From assembly GCF_042932805.1 (NCBI RefSeq), contig NZ_CP170633.1, positions 2,046,001 to 2,110,000 of the forward strand: 64,000 nucleotides of DNA, given 5' to 3'. The stretch comes from Ascidiaceihabitans sp029251465 (lineage in GTDB: Bacteria > Pseudomonadota > Alphaproteobacteria > Rhodobacterales > Rhodobacteraceae). Of the stretch, positions 1-9,003 are shown in pieces. The first letter of the stretch is position 1; the number at the start of each line of letters is the position of its first letter. The translations under genes and the position numbers were made by a program. Under the pieces are notes generated by a model, which worked only from the letters and a program-made list of their open reading frames with translations, was not told the DNA's origin and searched no databases.

Positions 1-257
1 ATTTGGCAGGCTCACCACTCTGTGACAGGACAGTGGTTTTCGTGATCTTGGCCCGAGAATTGCGGGCATTTCGCCTTTTATCAAGCAGCACAAATGTAAC
101 AATCGAAATCGACGCGTGATCCATTTCACCACATCCCCCCCAGTACACAGGGCGGTGATCATACGTGTTTTGAAACCCCCGCAAAACATCCCCAATTTGA
201 GTGGCAGAGGACAACAAGAGTGGCGCTTTTGCCGCTGACACCAAAAGGATCAAAACT

Positions 258-500
258 ATGAAACTGTTCATTACTTCCGCCGTTGCAGCCCTGATCGCAA
301 CATCCGCCTTTGCTGGCAATTCAGATCGTTATGACGACTTGCGGTTTGACACAGCTCAGTCTGCCCAACAGGTTGAACCCGCAACCGAACAAGCCGTCGC
401 CGTTCTGACATCGCTCAGCTCACGCAGCAAAAACAGCACCTCGGGCACCTACGCCTACACAAACCCCTACGGCATCGGCCCAAACAACGACAGCCGCTAA
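258..500 (+). CDS. small exported protein of unknown function
   Basis: The 80-residue product starts with a typical Sec signal peptide: a lysine, a hydrophobic stretch, then a likely cleavage after the alanines of SAFA near residue 19. The mature part is only about 60 residues, rich in Ser, Asn and Gln, with no cysteine, and ends in a Tyr/Gly/Asn-rich tail. The frame is open upstream to a GTG near 201, but the ATG at 258 is chosen because the signal peptide begins there and GGAT lies 8-13 bases before it. It stands alone with its own terminator, so it is probably monocistronic. The family was not recognised. Confidence 0.6.
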   Translation: MKLFITSAVAALIATSAFAGNSDRYDDLRFDTAQSAQQVEPATEQAVAVLTSLSSRSKNSTSGTYAYTNPYGIGPNNDSR

Positions 501-513
501 ACGCGTACAAAAA

Positions 514-543
514 CGCGCAGCCTCGTCATGGGGCTGCGCTTTT
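514..543. terminator. bidirectional intrinsic terminator
   Basis: An inverted repeat (GCGCAGCC / GGCTGCGC with an 8-9 base loop) is followed by TTTT on the plus strand and TTTTT on the minus strand. It lies between the convergent small exported protein gene and ychF and can serve both. Confidence 0.75.
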
Positions 544-573
544 GCACGTCTTGGAATTGCGTTTAGGCGGTGC

Positions 574-1671
574 TTAGGTGTTGAACAAGAAATGCAGCAC
601 GTCGCCGTCTTTGACGATGTATGCCTTGCCTTCGGCCCGCATTTTGCCCGCTTCTTTGGATGGCGCTTCGCCGCCCAAAGTTACAAAATCATCGTAGGCG
701 ATGGTTTCGGCCCGGATGAACCCTTTTTCGAAATCACCGTGAATCACGCCGGCCGCTTTGGGCGCTGATGTGCCCGCAGGAATGGTCCAGGCGCGCGCCT
801 CTTTGGGGCCAACGGTAAAGTACGTTTCCAAGTGCAGCAATTCGTAGCCCGCGCGGATCAAACGGTCCAGACCGGCCTCGTTCAGGCCCATTTCCTCAAG
901 GAACATGATGGCTTCGTCAGGTTCCAACTGGCTGATTTCTTCTTCGATTTGCGCTGAAATCACGACAGCGCTGTTGCCTTGCGAGGCTGCCATTTCGGCG
1001 ACCGCGGCAGAATGCGCATTGCCTTCAGCCGCTTCGGCCTCGCCGACATTGCACACGTACAAAACCGGCTTGGACGTCAGCAATTGCAGCATCTGCCACT
1101 GCTTTGCGTCATCCTCGTCGATGTCGAGAACGCGTGCGGGGCGCCCCTCTTCTAGCTCGGCCAGCGCCATTTTCATCAAGCGTTCCTGATCAACGGCCTC
1201 TTTGTCGCCGCCGCGCACTTTGCGCCCGACGTTTTGCAAACGCTTCTCAAGGGATTCGATGTCCGCCAGCATCAGCTCGGTCTCAATGGTTTCGGCGTCC
1301 GCGACCGGATCAACGCGCCCCTCTACGTGGACAACATCGCCGTCTTCAAAGCAGCGCAACACGTGGGCAATCGCGTCGACCTCGCGAATGTTGGCCAGAA
1401 ACTGGTTGCCAAGGCCCTCGCCTTTGGACGCGCCCTTAACCAACCCTGCGATGTCCACAAAGGTCATGCGCGTCGGAATGATGGTTTTGGACGACGCAAT
1501 CGCGGCCAGTTTATCAAGGCGCGCATCGGGCACGCCAACTTCGCCGACGTTGGGTTCAATCGTGCAGAACGGGAAATTCGCCGCCTGCGCCGCTGCGGTT
1601 TTGGTCAATGCGTTGAAAAGCGTGGATTTGCCCACGTTTGGCAAGCCAACGATACCCATTTTAAAGCCCAT
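574..1671 (-). CDS. ychF: redox-regulated ATPase YchF
   Basis: This is the full-length (365 aa) YchF/OLA1 P-loop NTPase, a cytosolic ribosome-associated protein of the Obg-related class. Walker A is seen as GLPNVGKST at residues 9-17, with a DIAG G3 motif. The usual NKxD G4 motif is replaced by NVGE, the feature associated with ATP rather than GTP preference in this family. The coiled-coil insertion falls roughly at 130-200 and the C-terminal TGS-like domain at about 280-363, ending in the expected HFLFNT. It is divergent from trpA with a 150-bp gap. Confidence 0.96.
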   Translation of the reverse strand: MGFKMGIVGLPNVGKSTLFNALTKTAAAQAANFPFCTIEPNVGEVGVPDARLDKLAAIASSKTIIPTRMTFVDIAGLVKGASKGEGLGNQFLANIREVDAIAHVLRCFEDGDVVHVEGRVDPVADAETIETELMLADIESLEKRLQNVGRKVRGGDKEAVDQERLMKMALAELEEGRPARVLDIDEDDAKQWQMLQLLTSKPVLYVCNVGEAEAAEGNAHSAAVAEMAASQGNSAVVISAQIEEEISQLEPDEAIMFLEEMGLNEAGLDRLIRAGYELLHLETYFTVGPKEARAWTIPAGTSAPKAAGVIHGDFEKGFIRAETIAYDDFVTLGGEAPSKEAGKMRAEGKAYIVKDGDVLHFLFNT

Positions 1672-1823
1672 AGCGACGTCTCCCGACTATATCCATTTTG
1701 GCGCTTTTAGGGGGGGACGCGCGCACGTGCAAGGCACGCAAGGTTACCGCGTGCGCTATTGCGATTGATTTTCTGCCCCCAAATTGGCATTGCGGGACAA
1801 CACGACCAAAAAGGGCCACCACC

Positions 1824-2615
1824 ATGACACGTATCGACGCCAAATTTGCAGAACTAAAAGCCGCCAACAAGAAGGCGTTTGTATCCTACATTATGGCCGG
1901 TGATCCCGATTTTGCGACATCTTTAGAGATCGTCAAAGGGCTGCCGGACGCCGGCGTTGATATCATCGAACTTGGCTTGCCGTTCACGGACCCGATGGCC
2001 GACGGTGAAACGATCCAACTGGCCGGACAACGCGCGCTTGATGGCGGCATGACGTTGAACCGCACGCTGGAACTGGCCTCTGAATTTCGCAAAGGCGATG
2101 ACACCACGCCAATCGTTTTGATGGGCTATTACAACCCGATCTACAGCCACGGCGTTGATAAGTTCCTAATTGACGCCAAGGCCGCTGGCATCGACGGGCT
2201 GATCGTGGTGGATTTGCCCCCCGAAGAAGACAGCGAATTGTGCATTCCGGCCCAAGCTGCGGGCCTGAATTTCATCCGTTTGGCGACCCCTACAACTGAC
2301 GATGTACGCCTGCCAAAGGTGCTGCAAAACACCTCCGGTTTTGTCTATTACGTGTCGATCACCGGCATCACCGGTGCCGCCGAGGCCGAAGCCACCAACG
2401 TCGGACCCGAAGTTGCGCGCATCAAAGCGGCGACAGATATTCCGGTGATCGTAGGTTTCGGGATCAACACCCCGGAAAAATCACAAGCCATCGCCTCGAT
2501 TTCGGATGGGGCCGTTGTCGGCTCTGCGATCGTCAGCAAAATCGCCAACGGTGACAGCGTCGCAGACGTGCTGGCCTTTGTGAAAACCCTGTCAGACGGC
2601 GCACACCGCGCCTAA
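1824..2615 (+). CDS. trpA: tryptophan synthase alpha subunit
   Basis: It cleaves indole-3-glycerol phosphate to indole and glyceraldehyde-3-phosphate and works with TrpB. The 263-residue product is a TIM barrel with catalytic Glu49 (in IIELGLPF) and Asp60 (in PMADGETIQ), exactly where the family has them, and the phosphate-binding GFGIN and GSAIV loops near the end. An upstream in-frame start at 1698 would add 42 unrelated residues, so the ATG at 1824 is used. The gene is separated by about 10 kb from trpFB. Its stop overlaps the end of the convergent MarR gene by four bases. Confidence 0.96.
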   Translation: MTRIDAKFAELKAANKKAFVSYIMAGDPDFATSLEIVKGLPDAGVDIIELGLPFTDPMADGETIQLAGQRALDGGMTLNRTLELASEFRKGDDTTPIVLMGYYNPIYSHGVDKFLIDAKAAGIDGLIVVDLPPEEDSELCIPAQAAGLNFIRLATPTTDDVRLPKVLQNTSGFVYYVSITGITGAAEAEATNVGPEVARIKAATDIPVIVGFGINTPEKSQAIASISDGAVVGSAIVSKIANGDSVADVLAFVKTLSDGAHRA

Positions 2616-3064
2616 GATTTGTCGCGGCTTGCATCCAGATGTTTGCGCAGGCCCGTCAACGCTGGCTGGATCGCGATTAGCGCCTCCATATCAATACCTT
2701 GCGCCAACTCGCTAAAGTCTTGCGCGAGGGCCGCAATCGTCTGATCCCGCGTCTCGCGCCCCTTTGGCGTTAACCAAACTTGCTTTGATCGCCCGTCATC
2801 AGGGTTGGATCGTGTTTCGACCATTCCGCGCTTTTCCAGCATCTTCAGCGTGTGCGTCATCGAAGTTTTCGGCACCTGAAACGCGCGCGCCAGTTTGATC
2901 GGCGTCGGCCCGTCGCCCACGCGGATCAAATGGTTCAACACCGAAAAATGCGGCGCGATCATCCCGTCCGGCAGCCGCGCCTCAAGCCGCGCGCGGCTCA
3001 GTTGTTCGATGATCCCGATCTCGTTAAAGATCTCAAACAGCGGGAAGGGATTGTTTTCAGGCAT
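2612..3064 (-). CDS. MarR-family transcriptional regulator
   Basis: The 150-residue protein has the MarR winged-helix layout: an N-terminal dimerisation helix, a helix-turn-helix around residues 55-80 (KLARAFQVPKTSMTHTLKML), a wing with the family pattern R.NPDDGRSKQVWLT near 85-97, and C-terminal helices. It follows the nitroreductase-like gene with an 8-base overlap, so both are made from one transcript. A 24-bp palindrome on the promoter of that operon is the probable operator, which suggests autoregulation and control of the upstream enzyme. The ligand cannot be read from the sequence. Confidence 0.9.
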   Translation of the reverse strand: MPENNPFPLFEIFNEIGIIEQLSRARLEARLPDGMIAPHFSVLNHLIRVGDGPTPIKLARAFQVPKTSMTHTLKMLEKRGMVETRSNPDDGRSKQVWLTPKGRETRDQTIAALAQDFSELAQGIDMEALIAIQPALTGLRKHLDASRDKS

Positions 3065-4202
3065 TTATTATTTTGCTCTCGATTGGCCAGCGCGGACTTT
3101 GGCCCGGCGTTTCAGCATAACCCAACCGTCCCAACATTTGCACGGTCCCGCCACCCGGGGCCAGCACTTCATGCGCTTTGGCGTATAGCGCGGCCATTTC
3201 CGGAAATTCTTGCAAGGCTTGGCTCATCGGTTGCACCCCTAGCCCAAGCGCCGAAGTCGCAAGGTTCAGACGCACCCAATCGCGCCCTGCCGTGATCTGA
3301 TCCGCCCGCGAATTGCCAGCAGTCGTTAACCAAACATAACCCATGCCCGTGCGCGCCGTATCGCGCACCAGATCCAGCCCGGTTTTATAGCTAAACCCAT
3401 CGCGATCCAACGCACCTTCGCGGCTGAATTGCCCGCTCAATCGCAGGGTTTCGAAAAACGGCCCCGTGAAATCCAGACCATCCGGGCTTGCGTCGACTTC
3501 GCGGTGGCCGATACGGAACAAATCGACGCTTTCTTTGTAGGTGCGCGGGGTTTCGAATTCGATTTCAAACGCCTGCACGGTCAATTCACGCAACGATTTT
3601 ACGCGTGCGGCGTTCGTTGTGCCACCCACCTGCGATCCGCGCGCAACCGCACTTTGAACCGCCGCCAATGTGTCATCAGCGACTGGTTGGTCCACGTCGT
3701 AGGGGTCCTTCAATGACCGGCGATGTGGGATTTGGGCGAATAATTCGGGCTCTGCGATCCCTGCCCTTTGTTCAAAATACGCGACCGCGACGCGGCGATC
3801 ATCCAAGCCACTCGCGTCCTCACCATCGGGAAACAGATCGAGGCGTACAGCGTAGCCGTCTTGGGCGGCGGCCAGCGTCAAAAGTTCCAGAAAACAGCCC
3901 AAACCGGCCACGACTTGGCGGCTGAACGGGTCGGTGTGCGGCAACAGACGGGTTTGATCAACGTATAGCGTGACCTGCCCATCGACCTGCAAATCCACCA
4001 ACCACGGCTGGCGATTGTGCGGGTTCGGCGCAAGGATCGCATAGCTCAGCGCCTGCATCCGCGGCTCGGTATAATCACCGGCAGCGGCCCACGGGGCAAG
4101 TGCGGTTTTCGGCGTGCGGGTCACGGCATATCCACCCGCACCAGCAGCCAAAATGACGCCCCCACCGATCAAGGACAATGTTTTGCGTCGGGACAGTTTC
4201 AT
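3057..4202 (-). CDS. Tat-exported nitroreductase-like FMN protein (Acg-like)
   Basis: The 381-residue product begins with a likely twin-arginine signal (SRRKTLSL at residues 4-11, then a Gly/Ala-rich hydrophobic core), so folded export with bound FMN is plausible. The segment ILAPNPHNRQPW near residues 55-66 is the flavin-contacting start of nitroreductase-fold proteins, and the rest resembles Acg-type family members. The start at 4202 is preferred over the ATG at 4256: AAAGGAGA sits 5-12 bases upstream, and the longer form would run through the operator and promoter. It is co-transcribed with the MarR regulator. The substrate is unknown. Confidence 0.8.
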   Translation of the reverse strand: MKLSRRKTLSLIGGGVILAAGAGGYAVTRTPKTALAPWAAAGDYTEPRMQALSYAILAPNPHNRQPWLVDLQVDGQVTLYVDQTRLLPHTDPFSRQVVAGLGCFLELLTLAAAQDGYAVRLDLFPDGEDASGLDDRRVAVAYFEQRAGIAEPELFAQIPHRRSLKDPYDVDQPVADDTLAAVQSAVARGSQVGGTTNAARVKSLRELTVQAFEIEFETPRTYKESVDLFRIGHREVDASPDGLDFTGPFFETLRLSGQFSREGALDRDGFSYKTGLDLVRDTARTGMGYVWLTTAGNSRADQITAGRDWVRLNLATSALGLGVQPMSQALQEFPEMAALYAKAHEVLAPGGGTVQMLGRLGYAETPGQSPRWPIESKIINA

Positions 4203-4236
4203 CGCGAATCTCCTTTGGTTCGATTTCGTACCATTT

Positions 4237-4261
4237 AGTATAATGCGATATCGCACTAAAC
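4237..4261 (-). promoter_or_regulatory. promoter with probable MarR operator (24-bp palindrome)
   Basis: Positions 4238-4261 form a near-perfect palindrome centred on GATATC: 10 of 12 positions pair between the arms. On the minus strand a TATACT -10 box lies at 4242-4237 and a weak -35 (CTTGTT-like) lies just outside the palindrome. The repeat therefore fills the core promoter, as expected for a repressor site. It lies 35 bases before the nitroreductase start codon. Confidence 0.7.
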
Positions 4262-4343
4262 AAGTGCAATTTCGAACTTAATTAAACATTGTGCTGATTT
4301 TCCCAAATTGGTAATTAAACCTAACCAATAACGGGGCTTCACC

Positions 4344-5525
4344 ATGTCGATCTTTCCCAAACCGATCATCACCAACATCGCGGATCTAAAACGCATCCAC
4401 GAGGCCCGTGTCCCGCGCATGTTTTACGACTACGCCGAATCCGGCAGCTGGACAGAACAGACATTCCGCGAAAACACGTCTGATTTTGATCAGATCCGCC
4501 TGCGCCAACGGGTCGCCGTCGACATGACGGGGCGTTCGACAGCCACGCAAATGATCGGGACGGATGTGGCGATGCCAGTTGCCCTTGCCCCTGTCGGGTT
4601 GACCGGCATGCAACACGCCGACGGCGAAATCAAAGCAGCGCGTGCGGCTGAAAAATTCGGTGTGCCCTACACGCTGTCGACCATGTCGATCAACTCGATC
4701 GAGGACGTAGCAGAGGCGACAACCGCCCCCTTCTGGTTCCAGCTTTATACAATGCGCGACACCGATTACACGTCGCGGCTGATCGAACGGGCGCGGGCGG
4801 CCAAGTGTTCGGCGCTGGTCATCACCCTTGATTTGCAAATTCTGGGGCAGCGGCACAAAGACATCAAAAACGGGCTCAGCGCCCCGCCCAAGTTAACCAT
4901 GAAATCCATCGCGAACTTGGCCACCAAATGGTCGTGGGGCATCGAAATGCTCAGCGCGCAGCGGCGTGAATTCGGCAACATCGTCGGCCACGTGGACGGG
5001 ATCAGCGACGCGTCATCCCTGGGCGCGTGGACGGCAGAACAGTTCGATCCGTCCTTGGATTGGGACAAAATCGCCAAGCTCAAGGAACAATGGGGCGGCA
5101 AGGTGATCCTTAAGGGAATCCTCGACGCCGAAGACGCCAAAATGGCCCTAAAAGTCGGTGCAGATGCGATCATCGTGTCCAACCACGGCGGGCGCCAGTT
5201 GGACGGCGCATTGTCGTCAATCCGCGCGCTGCCATCCATTCTAGAGGCGGTTGGCGACCAAATCGAAGTGCACATCGACGGCGGCATCCGGTCCGGCCAA
5301 GACGTGCTAAAAGCGATGGCGATGGGCGCAAAAGGCACCTACATCGGGCGCGCCTACATCTACGGTTTGGGCGCGATGGGCGAGGCTGGCGTGACCGAGG
5401 CACTGAACGTCATTCACCGCGAACTCGACACCACAATGGCGCTGTGCGGCGAAACCCAAGTCACTGATTTAGGACGGCAAAACCTGCTGATCCCACAGGA
5501 TTTCGAAGGACGCTGGCAAGACTGA
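4344..5525 (+). CDS. lldD: FMN-dependent L-lactate / alpha-hydroxy acid dehydrogenase
   Basis: A TIM-barrel flavoprotein of 393 residues that oxidises L-lactate (or a close 2-hydroxy acid) and passes electrons to the respiratory chain. Seen: the N-terminal FYDYAESGSW motif, the FMN-binding APVGLTGM segment near residue 80, WFQLYTMRD near 134-142, and the active-site signature SNHGGRQLD at 279-287 whose histidine is the catalytic base. Length is normal for the family. Substrate choice between lactate and other 2-hydroxy acids is inferred from overall resemblance only. No permease or regulator of the lld type is adjacent. Confidence 0.88.
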   Translation: MSIFPKPIITNIADLKRIHEARVPRMFYDYAESGSWTEQTFRENTSDFDQIRLRQRVAVDMTGRSTATQMIGTDVAMPVALAPVGLTGMQHADGEIKAARAAEKFGVPYTLSTMSINSIEDVAEATTAPFWFQLYTMRDTDYTSRLIERARAAKCSALVITLDLQILGQRHKDIKNGLSAPPKLTMKSIANLATKWSWGIEMLSAQRREFGNIVGHVDGISDASSLGAWTAEQFDPSLDWDKIAKLKEQWGGKVILKGILDAEDAKMALKVGADAIIVSNHGGRQLDGALSSIRALPSILEAVGDQIEVHIDGGIRSGQDVLKAMAMGAKGTYIGRAYIYGLGAMGEAGVTEALNVIHRELDTTMALCGETQVTDLGRQNLLIPQDFEGRWQD

Positions 5526-5548
5526 ACAAAGCGATGTATCCCTAAGCC

Positions 5549-6160
5549 ATGTTAGTGTTTTCAGACCAAAACCTTGTGTTTCTTGCGGTGCCAAAGACCG
5601 GCACAACGGCCGTGGAAATGGCGCTGAAACACAAGGCCGACATTATCCTGACCAAGGGGCGCAAGCACACGCCCGCCCTGCGCTATCGCAACAAAATCGC
5701 GCCGTTTTTGCACGACACATTCGCAATCGCACCGGACCCGATTGCGGTGATGCGTGATCCGATCGAACAAATTCGCAGCTGGTTTCGCTACCGCTCTGGC
5801 CCGCGCCAAGCAGGGACACCAAAGGGCACAGGCGGGTGCAGTTTTGACGATTTTGTGCTGGGTGTGATTGCCGACAAGCCGCCGGTTTTTGCAGGCATCG
5901 GCAGCCAGTATAATTTCCTGACAAGCGCCAAAGGCGAGGTGCTCGTCAAGCACCTGTTCGCCTACGAACGCCAGCCGGTGTTTCGCGGATTTCTGCACGA
6001 GGCCTTCGGAGAAGCGATTGTTTTCAAGCAGAAAAATGTATCTCCTCCGATGGACGCGCCGCTATCTCAAGCGGTCGAGGATCAGCTGCGCGCCGCCCGT
6101 GCGCCTGAATTCGCGCTCTATCAACGGATCCTTGATGCGGGTGGGCATTTGCAGCCCTAA
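5549..6160 (+). CDS. sulfotransferase-family protein
   Basis: The 203-residue protein opens with a beta strand followed by PKTGTT at residues 15-20, the 5'-phosphosulfate-binding loop of PAPS-dependent sulfotransferases. A second family element, VMRDPIEQIRSWFRYR near residues 67-82, is the 3'-phosphate-binding region. Such proteins in Roseobacters are often near surface polysaccharide genes, but here the neighbours are unrelated. It overlaps the convergent MFS gene by four bases at the stop codons. The acceptor molecule is unknown. Confidence 0.75.
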   Translation: MLVFSDQNLVFLAVPKTGTTAVEMALKHKADIILTKGRKHTPALRYRNKIAPFLHDTFAIAPDPIAVMRDPIEQIRSWFRYRSGPRQAGTPKGTGGCSFDDFVLGVIADKPPVFAGIGSQYNFLTSAKGEVLVKHLFAYERQPVFRGFLHEAFGEAIVFKQKNVSPPMDAPLSQAVEDQLRAARAPEFALYQRILDAGGHLQP

Positions 6161-7308
6161 ACGCGCCTGCCGTGGCGTGTCAGCAGCGGCACCAGCGTGA
6201 TCGCCACCACGATCAACAAGCCCGCGACGACGTAGAATGCGGCGCGCAATCCCAGCCCTTCGGACACGAAACCCATTAACGGTGGGCCGAGGAAATAGGC
6301 GCTGTAGCCGATGACAGATGCGCGGCTGATCGCGGCCATGCGCGCCTCTGCCGGCACCGAGCGACCGAGCAATGCGAGCGCCACAGGTGCCACAACCGAA
6401 ATGCCCAAACCGCCCAACGCAAACCCCGCATAGGCCATCAGTATTGTCTGTGCCGAGGCCGCCAACGCGATCCCGCATCCCGACATCACCAAGGCCACCG
6501 CGATCAACACCCGATCCGCCACGTAGCGCGACACAATGTGCCCGCTAAGCCGCCCGATGCCCATGGTTAACCCCAACAACGCCGGGCCCAACGCCCCCTC
6601 GCCCGCACCGCCATTCAGCGTGCGTTCGATGTGCAAAGCCGACCAGCTTTCGCTCGCGGTTTCGGCCAGAAACGCCATCATGACGATGCCGCCGATCAGC
6701 CAGACAAACACGACGGAAACGGTGCCTTCGCTGCTGGTTTCGGGTTCAATCCCGGTGTCGGTATCGCGCCCGTACATCACACAACACAGCACCAGAACCG
6801 CGACGCCCAACACGCTGAACACCTGCGTCGGGGCCCAGCCTGCTTCGCGTGCAGCACCGGTTAACAACGCCGATCCCGCGTAGGCAAACGAATACAAACC
6901 GTGGTTCAGGTTCATCAAATTGCGTTTTGAGCGCGCCTCGATCCCGGCGATGCGGGCATTCACCAACACGTCGATGATTCCTGATCCGGCCGTGGCCATC
7001 ATCAGCGCGATGATGAAAGTCACCAGATTGGACGACGCCCCGCCCCAAAAGAACCCGGCTCCGACCAAGGCCGCGCCCAAAGGCAACGAAAATGCACCCG
7101 CCAGACGGTCCGCCAGCGGGGCCAACCACATCGCCGCCAATGCCCCAAGGGCTGCCACCAGCAAAATGCCTCCGAACATGTCATCAGACGCGCCTAAATT
7201 TGCTTTGATCACAGGCATTTGTGCGAAAAAGCTGGCCCATGCCAGGCCAATGACAACAAAGCCAGCAAGCGGTTTGCGCGACAGGTAAAGATCGTGTTTA
7301 AGCCCCAT
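6157..7308 (-). CDS. MFS transporter
   Basis: About twelve hydrophobic segments make this a 383-residue inner-membrane major facilitator protein. The charged loop after TM2 (WLAPLADRLAG) corresponds to motif A. The resemblance is to the YbjJ-like carriers of unknown substrate. The frame extends upstream to 7428, but the first 40 residues of that version are not membrane-like, so the ATG at 7308 before GLKHDLYLSRKPL is used; its ribosome binding site is weak. Confidence 0.8.
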   Translation of the reverse strand: MGLKHDLYLSRKPLAGFVVIGLAWASFFAQMPVIKANLGASDDMFGGILLVAALGALAAMWLAPLADRLAGAFSLPLGAALVGAGFFWGGASSNLVTFIIALMMATAGSGIIDVLVNARIAGIEARSKRNLMNLNHGLYSFAYAGSALLTGAAREAGWAPTQVFSVLGVAVLVLCCVMYGRDTDTGIEPETSSEGTVSVVFVWLIGGIVMMAFLAETASESWSALHIERTLNGGAGEGALGPALLGLTMGIGRLSGHIVSRYVADRVLIAVALVMSGCGIALAASAQTILMAYAGFALGGLGISVVAPVALALLGRSVPAEARMAAISRASVIGYSAYFLGPPLMGFVSEGLGLRAAFYVVAGLLIVVAITLVPLLTRHGRRV

Positions 7309-7467
7309 AAACGAGCCGTGACAGAGGGCCGCGCAATTGCCAAGTGGCATTTGTGGCCGCCTATCGAAAGTTTGAGGCGCGAAACGCCTTTTCAAACCGC
7401 CATTTCCATTGTATGTGCGCGACTTCACGCGGGACGACAGCCTTGGAGGCGTCCTGATGACTTACAC

Positions 7468-7482
7468 CGGACCTATGGTCCG
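7468..7482 (+). promoter_or_regulatory. small hairpin in the rplY leader
   Basis: A perfect 6-bp stem (CGGACC / GGTCCG) with a three-base loop lies 20 bases before the rplY start and 10 bases before its GGAG ribosome binding site. It could influence translation of L25. It may also be chance. Confidence 0.3.
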
Positions 7483-7502
7483 AGAAAATATTGGAGAATA
7501 CT

Positions 7503-8156
7503 ATGGCTGGAGAGATTCCTGATCTCGAAGCTCTGGAACGGACGGGGACAGGCAAGGGCGCCGCTCGTCAGGCACGCCGTGATGGCATGGTTCCGGGCAT
7601 TGTTTTTGGTGGCGACGTAGACCCGCTGCCGATCAACATCCCGTTCAACAAACTGCTGAAAATGCTGAAGGCTGGCCGCTTTAAGTCCACGCTGTTCAAC
7701 ATGAAAATCGAAGGCCAAGAAGACGTTCGCGTCATCTGCCGCGACGTTCAGCGCCACGTTGTAAAAGACTTGCCAACGCACGTCGATTTTATGCGCCTCA
7801 AGCGTACAACAAAAATCAACTTGTTCATTCCGGTTGAGTTCATCAACGAAGAAGAATGCCCCGGTATCAAACGCGGTGGTGTTTTGTCTGTTGTGCGTCC
7901 AGAAATCGAACTGATCGTAACGGCGGGTGACATTCCTGACACGCTGACCGTCGATTTGGCCGGTCTCGAAGTTGGCGACACCATCAACCTGTCAGCAATC
8001 ACGCTGCCAGCCGGTGCAAAGCCAACAATCGACCGTGACTTTGTTGTCGGCAACATTGCCGCCCCATCCAGCTTGCGTTCCGATGACAACGACGATGATG
8101 ACGGCGAAGAAGTTGCAGCAGACGCGGTTGAAGCAACAGCCCAAACCGAAGAATAA
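7503..8156 (+). CDS. rplY: 50S ribosomal protein L25 (general stress protein CTC type)
   Basis: This long form of L25 (217 aa) has the N-terminal 5S-rRNA-binding L25 domain (about residues 5-92, beginning with the RTGTGKGAARQARR pattern) and a C-terminal beta domain (about 100-185) as in TL5/CTC, followed by an Asp/Glu-rich tail. A TTG twelve bases upstream would place the GGAG ribosome binding site inside the gene, so the ATG at 7503 is taken. It precedes pth, a common bacterial pairing. A strong terminator follows. Confidence 0.95.
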   Translation: MAGEIPDLEALERTGTGKGAARQARRDGMVPGIVFGGDVDPLPINIPFNKLLKMLKAGRFKSTLFNMKIEGQEDVRVICRDVQRHVVKDLPTHVDFMRLKRTTKINLFIPVEFINEEECPGIKRGGVLSVVRPEIELIVTAGDIPDTLTVDLAGLEVGDTINLSAITLPAGAKPTIDRDFVVGNIAAPSSLRSDDNDDDDGEEVAADAVEATAQTEE

Positions 8157-8182
8157 ACGCGCAGCCAATTGGCGATGTGTTG

Positions 8183-8215
8183 AAAACGGGGTCCTTCACT
8201 GGGCCCCGTTTTTTT
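8183..8215 (+). terminator. intrinsic terminator after rplY
   Basis: A stem pairing AACGGGGTCC with GGGCCCCGTT (one wobble or mismatch near the loop TTCACT) is followed by seven T residues, directly after the rplY stop codon. Confidence 0.85.
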
Positions 8216-8298
8216 CTGCGCGCCCAACATGTGCCCCGCATGTGGTGGAGTGTCCCCAATTTCGCGTGTAAAAGGGCGACAGACAAAGGAGCACGCGC

Positions 8299-9003
8299 AT
8301 GAAATTGATTGTTGGGCTTGGCAATCCCGGTGCCAAATACGCAGGGCATCGCCACAATATCGGATTTATGGCGCTGGACCGGATTGCGGCGGATCATGGC
8401 TTTGGCCCGTGGAAATCCAAACACAACGGGCTGGTCAGCGAGGGGCGTTTTGGTTCTGATCGCGCGGTGCTGTTGAAACCCGAAACCTTTATGAACAACT
8501 CTGGTCAATCGGTGAACGCCGCGATGCGGTTTTACAAACTCGCCCCCGGTGATGTGGTTGTTTTGCATGATGAAATCGATCTGGCACCCGGCAAAGTGAA
8601 ACATAAAATCGGCGGCGGACACGCAGGCCACAACGGGTTGCGATCGATCCACGCGCACATCGGTGCCGACTACGGACGCGTGCGTTTGGGCGTCGGCCAC
8701 CCCGGCCACAAAGACCGCGTGCCGGGTTTTGTGCTGCATGATTTTGCCAAAGCAGATCACGATTGGCTGGACGATGTGCTGCGCGGCTGCTCTGACGGGG
8801 CGCCGTTTTTGGCCGCAGGTGATCCTGCCAAATTCATGAACGCCGTGGGCATGCGCGTCTCGCCGCAGCGCGAAAGCACAGGCACCAAAGCAGGCAAACC
8901 AAAGCCGCAAGCACAGGCAAAAACGCCTGCCCCCGAACTCAAACTCGAACCTGAACCCGACACGCGCACAACGATGCAAAAATTGATGGAGCGTTTCAAA
9001 TGA
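8299..9003 (+). CDS. pth: peptidyl-tRNA hydrolase
   Basis: It releases tRNA from stalled peptidyl-tRNA. Catalytic residues are at the expected places: Asn9 in GLGNPG, His19 in GHRHNIGF, Asp in HDEIDLAPG near residue 93, and the MNNSG loop. The core ends near residue 190. A tail of about 40 residues rich in Lys, Pro and Ala, usual in Rhodobacterales, brings it to 234 aa. AAAGGAG lies a few bases before the ATG. The stop overlaps the next gene's start (ATGA), so translation is probably coupled to the DUF2332 gene. Confidence 0.96.
   Translation: MKLIVGLGNPGAKYAGHRHNIGFMALDRIAADHGFGPWKSKHNGLVSEGRFGSDRAVLLKPETFMNNSGQSVNAAMRFYKLAPGDVVVLHDEIDLAPGKVKHKIGGGHAGHNGLRSIHAHIGADYGRVRLGVGHPGHKDRVPGFVLHDFAKADHDWLDDVLRGCSDGAPFLAAGDPAKFMNAVGMRVSPQRESTGTKAGKPKPQAQAKTPAPELKLEPEPDTRTTMQKLMERFK

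Noticed and set aside
7999..8979. A 326-codon minus-strand frame opposite the end of rplY and pth
   Set aside because: It would cross the rplY terminator and two well-supported genes; composition is Phe/Val/His/Arg-rich without motifs.
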